Origin: Corynebacterium sp. p3-SID1145
GTDB taxonomy: Bacteria; Actinomycetota; Actinomycetes; Mycobacteriales; Mycobacteriaceae
Assembly: GCA_025144245.1 (NCBI GenBank)
Contig: JALXXC010000009.1
Location: forward strand, 1 to 64,000
DNA: 64,000 bases
Direction: 5' to 3'
In this document: positions 57,939-64,000 of the stretch, in pieces
Numbering within the stretch: the first letter of the stretch is position 1
How the letters are laid out: the number at the start of each line of letters is the position of its first letter
Program-made: the position numbers and the translations under genes
The notes under the pieces: model-generated
What the model saw: only the letters and a program-made list of their open reading frames with translations
The model's database searches: none
Told to the model about the DNA's origin: nothing

Positions 57939-58496
57939 GTGAGTGAATCCATGCCGATGGTGAGTCAATTGCGCTCCCAGATCGAGTCCATTCTGCTGGT
58001 CATCGACACACCTGCCTTCGCCGCCGATATCGCCGGCGCGCTCAACGCCGCGGAGTCGGATGTCTCGGCGTGCTTGCAAGAATGGTCGGACGAGCTCAAC
58101 GCCCGCGGCTCGGGCCTGGACCTGCGGGAAACCGCTGAGGGGTGGCGGCTGTACACCCGCACCGACAACGCCGACGCGGTGGAAGCGTTCCTCGTCGACA
58201 GCTCCCACACCAAGCTCAGCCGCGCCGCCATGGAGACGCTCGCCGTGGTCGCGTACCGGCAGCCGGTCACCCGCGCGCAAGTCGCGGGGGTGCGCGGGGT
58301 CAACGTCGACGGTGTAATGCGCACGCTCACTCTGCGCGGCCTCATTGCCGAAGTCGATCCGGACGAGGCGACGGGAGCCCACCGCTACGTCACCACCGAG
58401 CTGTTTCTTGAGCAGCTCGGCATCGATTCACTCGACCGGCTCCCGGACCTGGCGCCGCTGCTCCCGGAAGTCGATTCCATCGAGGAGAGCTGGTAG
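57939..58496 (+). CDS. scpB: Segregation and condensation protein B
   Basis: A 185-residue ScpB with two winged-helix domains: LRSQIESILLVIDTPAFAADIA and the signature ALAVVAYRQPVTRAQVAGVRGVNVDGVMRTL-type block (written ETLAVVAYRQPVTRAQ, RGVNVDGVM in the sequence). The start is GTG with AAAGGA upstream. It binds ScpA and SMC. Confidence 0.96.
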   Translation: MSESMPMVSQLRSQIESILLVIDTPAFAADIAGALNAAESDVSACLQEWSDELNARGSGLDLRETAEGWRLYTRTDNADAVEAFLVDSSHTKLSRAAMETLAVVAYRQPVTRAQVAGVRGVNVDGVMRTLTLRGLIAEVDPDEATGAHRYVTTELFLEQLGIDSLDRLPDLAPLLPEVDSIEESW

Positions 58497-58507
58497 TTTA
58501 GGGAGCC

Positions 58508-59512
58508 ATGACTCCACCCGCTCGCCGCGAAGGCACACCGGACAACAACAACGCCAATAACAGGGAGGAGAGGTTCTTCCTCTCCAACGCGAAGCCCGCC
58601 AAGCACCAGAACGTCAGCTTGAGCAAACGGCGCGAGAACGCCGAGAAAAACGAGAATAACGAGCCGCACCCGCTCGCCGACAACTGGTGGGACGAGCGCG
58701 AAGATCCCGTCGCCCCGCTCGGCAAGGAGATTGAGCACGGCGACGAGGACGGAAAGCGCACTCCACGCCGCAAGCCGAACGAGGGGATCCGTTTGCAGAA
58801 GGTGCTCGCCCAGGCGGGCGTGGCCTCCCGCCGCCACTCCGAGGTCATGATCGACGAGGGCCGCATCGAGGTCAACGGGAAAATCATCCGCAAGCAGGGC
58901 GTGCGCGTGGACCCGAACGTGGACATCATCCGCGTCGACGGAGTGCGCGTGAACGTCAACGAGGAGCACCAGTATTTCGCGCTGAACAAACCGCGTGGCA
59001 TGCACACCACCATGGAGGACGACATGGGCCGTCCGTGCGTGGGCGACCTAGTGGCGGACCGTGTTGTGGCGGGGCAGCGCCTCTTCCACGTCGGGCGCCT
59101 CGACGCTGACACGGAGGGCCTGCTCCTGCTCACCAACGACGGCGAACTGGCCAACCGTCTCATGCACCCGAAATACGAGGTGTCCAAGACTTACCTCGCA
59201 ACAGTGCTCGGTGAGGCGAAACCGGCGCTCGTGCGCGATCTGAAGAAGGGCATCGAGCTTGACGACGGCGTGGCGAAGGCCGACTTCGCCCAGATCGTCG
59301 ACACCTACCAGGGGCAGTCCCTGGTCCGCCTGGAGATCCACGAAGGGCGCAAGCACGTCGTGCGCCGCATGCTCAAGGCTGCCGGCTTCCCAGTGCAGCG
59401 GCTCGTGCGCACCAAGATTCACACTGTGCAGCTCGGCGAGCTCAAACCGGGCACTATGCGCGCACTCAACGACTCGGAGCTGACTGCTCTCTACAAGGCG
59501 GTGGACATGTAA
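58508..59512 (+). CDS. rluB: 23S rRNA pseudouridine synthase RluB-type
   Basis: A 334-residue pseudouridine synthase: a disordered, charged N-terminus of ~90 residues, an S4 domain (IRLQKVLAQAGVASRRHSEVM), and the RsuA/RluB catalytic domain with the Asp motif GRLDADTEGLLLLTNDGE. The N-terminal extension is common in actinobacterial forms. The stop overlaps the cmk start by one base (TAATG). Confidence 0.95.
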   Translation: MTPPARREGTPDNNNANNREERFFLSNAKPAKHQNVSLSKRRENAEKNENNEPHPLADNWWDEREDPVAPLGKEIEHGDEDGKRTPRRKPNEGIRLQKVLAQAGVASRRHSEVMIDEGRIEVNGKIIRKQGVRVDPNVDIIRVDGVRVNVNEEHQYFALNKPRGMHTTMEDDMGRPCVGDLVADRVVAGQRLFHVGRLDADTEGLLLLTNDGELANRLMHPKYEVSKTYLATVLGEAKPALVRDLKKGIELDDGVAKADFAQIVDTYQGQSLVRLEIHEGRKHVVRRMLKAAGFPVQRLVRTKIHTVQLGELKPGTMRALNDSELTALYKAVDM

Positions 59513-60222
59513 TGAGCGAATCTGCGAACATTCTCACGAATATGCCTGACGGGGGCCTGATTCTCGCCGTCGACGGCCCGTCAGGCACCGGCAAGTCCAC
59601 CACTTGCCGCGCATTAGCGAAGCAGCTCGACGCGAAATACGTGGACACCGGTGCCATGTACCGGGTGGCGACACTCGCTGTGCTTCGCGCGGGCATCGAC
59701 CCGGCTGATAACGAGGCAGTCATCGCAGCGACGCGCGAGTTGCCGCTCGAGGTGTCCGAAGACCCCGATTCCACCGACGTCATTCTCGACGGCGAGAACG
59801 TCGCGGGCGAGATCCGCGGCCGCGAGGTCACCCAAAACGTCTCGGCGGTCTCCGCCATCCCGGAAGTCCGCACCAACCTCGTCGAACTGCAGCGCAAGCT
59901 CGCGCGTGAAGCGCACCGCGCGATTGTCGAAGGCCGCGACATTGGCACCGTCGTGCTTGTCGACGCCCCCGCCAAAGCCTTCCTCACCGCTTCCCCCGAG
60001 GTCCGGGCCACTCGCCGTTACGACCAGGACATCGCGGCCGGCCGCGACGCCGACTACGACACTGTCCTAGCCGATGTCATCCGTCGCGACGAGCTGGATT
60101 CCTCCCGCGCAACGAGCCCACTGCGCCCGGCCGAAGACGCGGAGATCATCGACACCTCCGACATGGACAAAGGCGAGGTCTTGGACGCTTTGATCTCGTT
60201 GATCGAAAGGAGCGCGCGATGA
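59512..60222 (+). CDS. cmk: Cytidylate kinase
   Basis: A 236-residue CMP/dCMP kinase with P-loop [14 protein letters not shown], the conserved YVDTGAMYR and the EGRDIGTVV block. It overlaps both neighbours (TAATG, ATGA), so rluB-cmk-der is one coupled unit. Confidence 0.98.
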   Translation: MSESANILTNMPDGGLILAVDGPSGTGKSTTCRALAKQLDAKYVDTGAMYRVATLAVLRAGIDPADNEAVIAATRELPLEVSEDPDSTDVILDGENVAGEIRGREVTQNVSAVSAIPEVRTNLVELQRKLAREAHRAIVEGRDIGTVVLVDAPAKAFLTASPEVRATRRYDQDIAAGRDADYDTVLADVIRRDELDSSRATSPLRPAEDAEIIDTSDMDKGEVLDALISLIERSAR

Positions 60223-61838
60223 CGGATCCGAATAGCCCGCGCACGAACGACGGCTCTGATGCACACTCCGAGGCCGACGAGACCCAGTTCCAATACACCC
60301 AGTTCAACCCCGAGGATTACGAGGGCGAAGTCATCTCTGAGTATGACGCGTACGAGGAAGCTTTCGAAGAAGACCTCGAGGAGGTCGGTGGCGAGTTCGA
60401 CGATTCCGAATTCGGCCCCGCAGACTACGGCGAGGATGAGCGCGACGGCTTTACCGACGAGGAATGGGAAGAACTGGGGGAGGCCTACGGCATCACGCCG
60501 GACGGTCACCTGGAGGAGGCGCTGCCGACAGTGGCGATTGTGGGGCGGCCGAACGTCGGCAAGTCCACGCTCGTCAACCGTTTCCTCGGGCGGCGCGAAG
60601 CTGTTGTGGAGGACCACCCGGGCGTGACGCGCGACCGCGTGAGCTACCTGGCGGACTGGAATGGGCAACGGTTCTGGGTGCAGGACACCGGCGGCTGGGA
60701 TCCGGACGCGAAGGGGATCCACGCCTCCATCGCGCACCAGTCGGAAGCGGCCATGGAAGACGCGGACGTCATCGTCATGGTCGTCGACGCGCACGTGGGC
60801 GTCACCGATTCAGACGCGTTCATGGCGCGCAACCTGCAGCGTTCCAATGTTCCGGTCCTGCTCGTGGCCAACAAATTCGAGTCCGAGTCGCAGTGGGGCG
60901 ACGTCGCCGAGTTCTATTCGCTCGGCCTCGGCGACCCCTGGCCGGTCTCCGCCCTGCACGGGCGCGGGGGTGCGGATGTCCTCGATGAGATCGTCAAGGT
61001 CTTCCCCGAGGAGCCGAAGTCCGCGCGGTCGATCACGGAGGGGCCGCGGCGTGTGGCGCTCGTTGGCAAGCCAAACGTCGGCAAGTCCAGCCTGCTGAAC
61101 AAGCTATCCAAGTCGAAGCGCGCTGTCGTCGACAATGTCGCCGGCACCACCGTCGACCCAGTGGATGAACTTATCCAGCTCGACGAACGTCTCTGGCGTT
61201 TCATCGATACGGCAGGCCTGCGCAAGAAAGTCAAGAACGCGACGGGCCACGAGTACTACGCGTCGCTGCGCACGCGCGGCACGATCGACGCGGCCGAGGT
61301 CTGCGTCGTCCTGATCGACGCCTCCCAGGAGATCACAGAGCAAGACCAACGCGTCATCTCCATGGTGCTCGAATCCGGCAAGGCCATGGTGATCGCCTTC
61401 AACAAGTGGGACCTCATGGACGAGGACCGCCGCTACTACTTCGACCGTGAATTCGACATGCAGCTCAACCAGCTGCCGTGGGTCTCCAAGATCAACATCT
61501 CCGCCGAGACAGGCCGCGGCCTGCACCGCCTGGAGAAAGAAATGATCACCGCGCTGGACAACTGGGACAAGCGCATCTCCACCGGCCAGTTGAACAACTG
61601 GCTGCGCGAGGCGATCGCGGCGAACCCGCCGCCAATGAAGAACAACCGTCTGCCGAAGGTGCTTTTCGCCACGATGGTCAGCACCCGCCCGCCGACAATC
61701 GTGCTATTCACCACCGGCTTCCTCGACAGCGGGTATCGCCGCTACCTGGAGCGTAAATTCCGCGAGCAGTTCGGCTACCACGGCACTCCGGTGCGTTTCG
61801 CGGTGCGCGTTCGCGAGCGCAACCCGCGGAGGCGCTAG
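60219..61838 (+). CDS. der: Ribosome-assembly GTPase Der
   Basis: A 539-residue tandem GTPase for 50S assembly: G domains with [14 protein letters not shown] and [21 protein letters not shown] in the second, and a KH-like C-terminus. A ~95-residue acidic N-terminal extension (rich in Asp and Glu) precedes the first domain, as in other actinobacterial Der proteins. It converges on the SAM methyltransferase with one base between stops. Confidence 0.97.
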   Translation: MTDPNSPRTNDGSDAHSEADETQFQYTQFNPEDYEGEVISEYDAYEEAFEEDLEEVGGEFDDSEFGPADYGEDERDGFTDEEWEELGEAYGITPDGHLEEALPTVAIVGRPNVGKSTLVNRFLGRREAVVEDHPGVTRDRVSYLADWNGQRFWVQDTGGWDPDAKGIHASIAHQSEAAMEDADVIVMVVDAHVGVTDSDAFMARNLQRSNVPVLLVANKFESESQWGDVAEFYSLGLGDPWPVSALHGRGGADVLDEIVKVFPEEPKSARSITEGPRRVALVGKPNVGKSSLLNKLSKSKRAVVDNVAGTTVDPVDELIQLDERLWRFIDTAGLRKKVKNATGHEYYASLRTRGTIDAAEVCVVLIDASQEITEQDQRVISMVLESGKAMVIAFNKWDLMDEDRRYYFDREFDMQLNQLPWVSKINISAETGRGLHRLEKEMITALDNWDKRISTGQLNNWLREAIAANPPPMKNNRLPKVLFATMVSTRPPTIVLFTTGFLDSGYRRYLERKFREQFGYHGTPVRFAVRVRERNPRRR

Positions 61839-61839
61839 G

Positions 61840-62643
61840 TCACCGGCGGCCGCGGCGGTACAGGAACGCGTCTGTGCGGTAGGGGAGCGGAACAGGCTGC
61901 CCCCGATCGAAGCCGAGGCGCTCGTAAAGGTACCAGCTCAAATTCGCCTCCACCTTCTGCTGTGTCGCGGCGTTCGCCCGCAGCCAGTACGAGCGCGTCC
62001 GCGCGAGTGCGAACAGGTCCTCAGGCGTGACCGCCTGGAACCACCGTGTGCGCACCTCGCGTTCGAGTCGCCAGGGCGCGGCGACAGCAGGGTAGAAGCC
62101 CTCCCTGTGCACATCCCCGGAATGGCTGATGCGCGACAGGCGCAGCACCCACGGGTGGGACACGTCGAGGGTGTTCCAACACAGCATCAGTGAACCGCCG
62201 GGAGCGACCACACGGTCGGCTTCGGCACTTGCGGCATCCGCGTCCACCCAGTGCCACGTCTGCGCGCTGACATACGCGTCGACGACTCCGTCACGCAGGC
62301 CCGTCGCTTCCGCCGTCGCACGCCAGACAGGTACGTCCGGGCACGCCGCGCGCAGCACGCGAAGCATGCTTATCGACGGATCCACCGCCCACACCCGCCG
62401 CCCCCGTCCGCGCTCCAACAACGTGGAGGTGAGTTTGCCGGTGCCGGCGCCGACGTCGATAAGCGAAACCGCGCCGCTGACGAGCGCCGCGACTTCCGGC
62501 GGGTACGACGGGCGCACAGCGTCGTAGTCCGTCGCACCGGCCGTGAAAGCTCCGGCCGTGAATGCGCGGGCCGCGGCATCCGCGAACCCGGGCGCCTCCT
62601 TGCCGCTAGGTTTGAAATGCCGCGGGTCCGGGTGCTCCTCCAT
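61840..62643 (-). CDS. Class I SAM-dependent methyltransferase
   Basis: A 267-residue methyltransferase with the SAM-binding motif SLIDVGAGTGKLTSTLLERG (motif I) and later VDPSISMLRVLRAA; QTWHWVD is typical of a branch that acts on small molecules. The N-terminal part is hydrophilic and Ala-rich. AAGGAGG precedes the ATG at somewhat long distance. The substrate is unknown. Two GCTTATCGACG words lie in it, 86 bases apart and inverted. Confidence 0.88.
   Translation of the reverse strand: MEEHPDPRHFKPSGKEAPGFADAAARAFTAGAFTAGATDYDAVRPSYPPEVAALVSGAVSLIDVGAGTGKLTSTLLERGRGRRVWAVDPSISMLRVLRAACPDVPVWRATAEATGLRDGVVDAYVSAQTWHWVDADAASAEADRVVAPGGSLMLCWNTLDVSHPWVLRLSRISHSGDVHREGFYPAVAAPWRLEREVRTRWFQAVTPEDLFALARTRSYWLRANAATQQKVEANLSWYLYERLGFDRGQPVPLPYRTDAFLYRRGRR
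62368..62378 (+). repeat. GCTTATCGACG word, copy 1 in the SAM methyltransferase gene
   Basis: Exact 11-mer. The minus-strand gene reads tcg ata agc, using the rare ATA codon. Confidence 0.9.
62454..62464 (-). repeat. GCTTATCGACG word, copy 2 in the SAM methyltransferase gene
   Basis: Exact 11-mer on the minus strand, read as Leu-Ile-Asp in the SAM-binding loop; faces the copy at 62368. Confidence 0.9.
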
Positions 62644-62771
62644 GACGTGAAATCTACCTCCTTGACAGAACCCGGTGAATTCGGCGTGAACGGTGCCTGC
62701 ATGCCACGCGGGAAACAGACGCGGCTTGTACGATGGCGTAGGCTTCTCACCTCACCCACGTCGATCGAAGG

Positions 62772-63740
62772 ATGACTCGCAGACCAGTGAAACGCACACG
62801 CACAGCTGCCGCTTCAGCCGTGTTTCTGCTCACCCTCGCCGGCCTTGGCGCGTGCGGCGAAAACAACGAGGACCTGCACGTCTCCGATGCCGCCGACGAG
62901 GCCCGGGAAGAAATCGCTGAGGTAGAAGCCGATTTCAGCGGGGAACCGAGCACCTTCAACCAGACCGTCAAGATCGGCGACCGCTCGCGCGAGTACCTCG
63001 TGACAACACCACCCGAAGTTGAAGACCGCGAAAATCTTCCCCTGATCTTCGTCTTCCACGGCTACAGAATGACCGACTCCTCCATGCGGAAGATGACCGA
63101 ACTGGACAAGGCCAACGCCGTCGTCGTGTACATGCAGGGAGTCAACACAGCTTGGGCTCCCGCTCCCTACGCGACAACGACCGGCGACGAAGATCTCGCT
63201 TTCTTCGACGCAGTGCGCCAAGAGATGATCGACACGTACCCGATCAACCCCGCCCGCGTCTTCGCCTTCGGTCTCTCCAACGGCGGTGGCTTCGCCGCGT
63301 ACACCGCCTGCCACCGCGCCCACCAGATCACCGGAATCGCGACGGTGTCCGCCGCCTACTACGAGCGTGTATTGGAAAACTGCGCGCCCATTCCCACCAA
63401 GCAGATCGACTTCCACGGGACATCCGACAAGACCATCAACTACGACGGGGGAGTGCGCTACGGCACGAACTACGATGCCCTCTCCTTCGTCATGGACGAG
63501 GCCGCCCGCAGAAACCACTGCGCACCGGACCCGTCGACGGAGAACCTGGACCGGCCCGGCGAAGAGTTCATCTGGGAGCATTGCGACGCCCCGTTGCGCC
63601 ACTACCGCCTCGACGGCAGCTCCCACATCTGGCCCGGAAGCGACAGCGACAAAGGGCCCGGGGAGCACACCACCGATGACTTCGCCACACGGGAGATACT
63701 CGATTTTTTCGGTATTTCTTCGCGCGAAAATTTAGGTTAA
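62772..63740 (+). CDS. LpqC-like lipoprotein esterase (α/β hydrolase)
   Basis: A 322-residue exported lipoprotein (TAAASAVFLLTLAGLGAC, lipid Cys) with an α/β-hydrolase domain like PHB depolymerase/feruloyl esterase LpqC. The nucleophile Ser is in FGLSNGGGFA, the acid in HGTSDKTI and the His in GSSHIWPG; an oxyanion-hole HGY follows PLIFVF. Cysteines are scattered in the mature part. The ribosome site is weak (AAGG close to the ATG). The natural ester is unknown. Confidence 0.88.
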   Translation: MTRRPVKRTRTAAASAVFLLTLAGLGACGENNEDLHVSDAADEAREEIAEVEADFSGEPSTFNQTVKIGDRSREYLVTTPPEVEDRENLPLIFVFHGYRMTDSSMRKMTELDKANAVVVYMQGVNTAWAPAPYATTTGDEDLAFFDAVRQEMIDTYPINPARVFAFGLSNGGGFAAYTACHRAHQITGIATVSAAYYERVLENCAPIPTKQIDFHGTSDKTINYDGGVRYGTNYDALSFVMDEAARRNHCAPDPSTENLDRPGEEFIWEHCDAPLRHYRLDGSSHIWPGSDSDKGPGEHTTDDFATREILDFFGISSRENLG

Positions 63741-63811
63741 ATACTGACCGTTCAACCCTGAAATAGGAGCAGAACAGTTTTTTCGCGGAGGTCACGACGC
63801 TCCGGAGTGGC

Positions 63812-64000
63812 ATTAGTTGGTATCGAAATAGGAATTTCACAGTCCTTGCGGCCGGTGTTTTGGGTGCGCAGATCGCATTCATGGCCACCTATACCGGAAT
63901 CAACGTGACGTCCTACGACATCAACGACGACGCCGTCGCGGCAGGGAAGAAGCGTTTCGACGCGATCGGCGGGCAAATGATCAAGGAGCTCTCCTCAGCA
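63812..64000 (+). CDS. 3-hydroxyacyl-CoA dehydrogenase, N-terminal part, abnormal start
   Basis: The reading frame gives NFTVLAAGVLGAQIAFMATYTGINVTSYDI (here broken as NFTVLAAGVLGAQIAFMATY, then TGINVTSYDIND), the NAD-binding fold of 3-hydroxyacyl-CoA dehydrogenases, and runs off the window. The Rossmann GxGxxG reads A-A-G-V-L-G, its first Gly changed to Ala. No ATG, GTG or TTG precedes the fold after the in-frame stop at 63764. An ATT at 63812 with GGAG four bases upstream is the only candidate start seen. The gene may use a rare start, or be damaged at its 5' end. Confidence 0.6.
   Translation, partial: MSWYRNRNFTVLAAGVLGAQIAFMATYTGINVTSYDINDDAVAAGKKRFDAIGGQMIKELSSA

Overview
The window reads as a stretch of chromosome from a high-GC actinobacterium, almost certainly a Corynebacterium. 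The evidence is gene content and order: argCJBD-R-G-H next to pheST, the run HAD phosphatase / tlyA / NAD kinase / recN / steA / steB / NUDIX / xerD / parA / scpAB / rluB / cmk / der, uvrB and uvrA close together, and infC-rpmI-rplT. I see no rRNA, tRNA, CRISPR array, prophage or insertion sequence. Most of the window is core genome with dense, often overlapping genes (ATGA, TGATG and GTGA junctions).

Layout. 1-336 holds nothing I recognise. 337-4341 (minus) carries a TRIC-type channel, a DUF4259 protein, coaE and a choline/carnitine acyltransferase-family protein. 4432-10674 (minus) is a peptide/nickel-type ABC uptake operon (dual ATPase, two permeases, Tat-type lipoprotein receptor) led by an XRE-TetR fusion regulator. 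10794-20327 holds uvrB, a universal stress protein, a HelD-like helicase, a DoxX protein with a long charged tail, an MBL hydrolase and uvrA. 20311-22952 has an unknown membrane protein and the infC-rpmI-rplT operon, which is preceded by a strong leader terminator and appears to start infC at an AUC codon.

22998-29739 is the most accessory-like part. It holds an unknown translationally coupled gene pair, a large secreted protein, and a two-component system with a small secreted cysteine peptide encoded between the kinase and the regulator. A 10-base box is repeated three times there. It also holds a TrmH-family methyltransferase and an exported intradiol-dioxygenase-fold lipoprotein. 29993-41258 is pheST followed by the arginine cluster, which lacks argF. 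41355-44744 is a three-gene solute-binding / vWA / XpaC-like membrane cluster. 44765-61838 carries Trm112, tyrS and the conserved cell-division, chromosome-segregation and ribosome-maturation run ending in der. 61840-64000 has a SAM methyltransferase, an LpqC-like lipoprotein esterase and the start of a 3-hydroxyacyl-CoA dehydrogenase with an abnormal N-terminus.

The most striking signal is not a gene. The non-palindromic 11-mer GCTTATCGACG occurs exactly 16 times (10 on plus, 6 on minus), plus three one-mismatch copies. A uniform-base estimate would give about 0.03. Copies lie in all three reading frames, sometimes through rare codons (TTA, ATA, CTT), and in three intergenic gaps, so the DNA word itself appears to be selected. 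It resembles a genome-wide recognition word such as an uptake, segregation, nucleoid or modification site.
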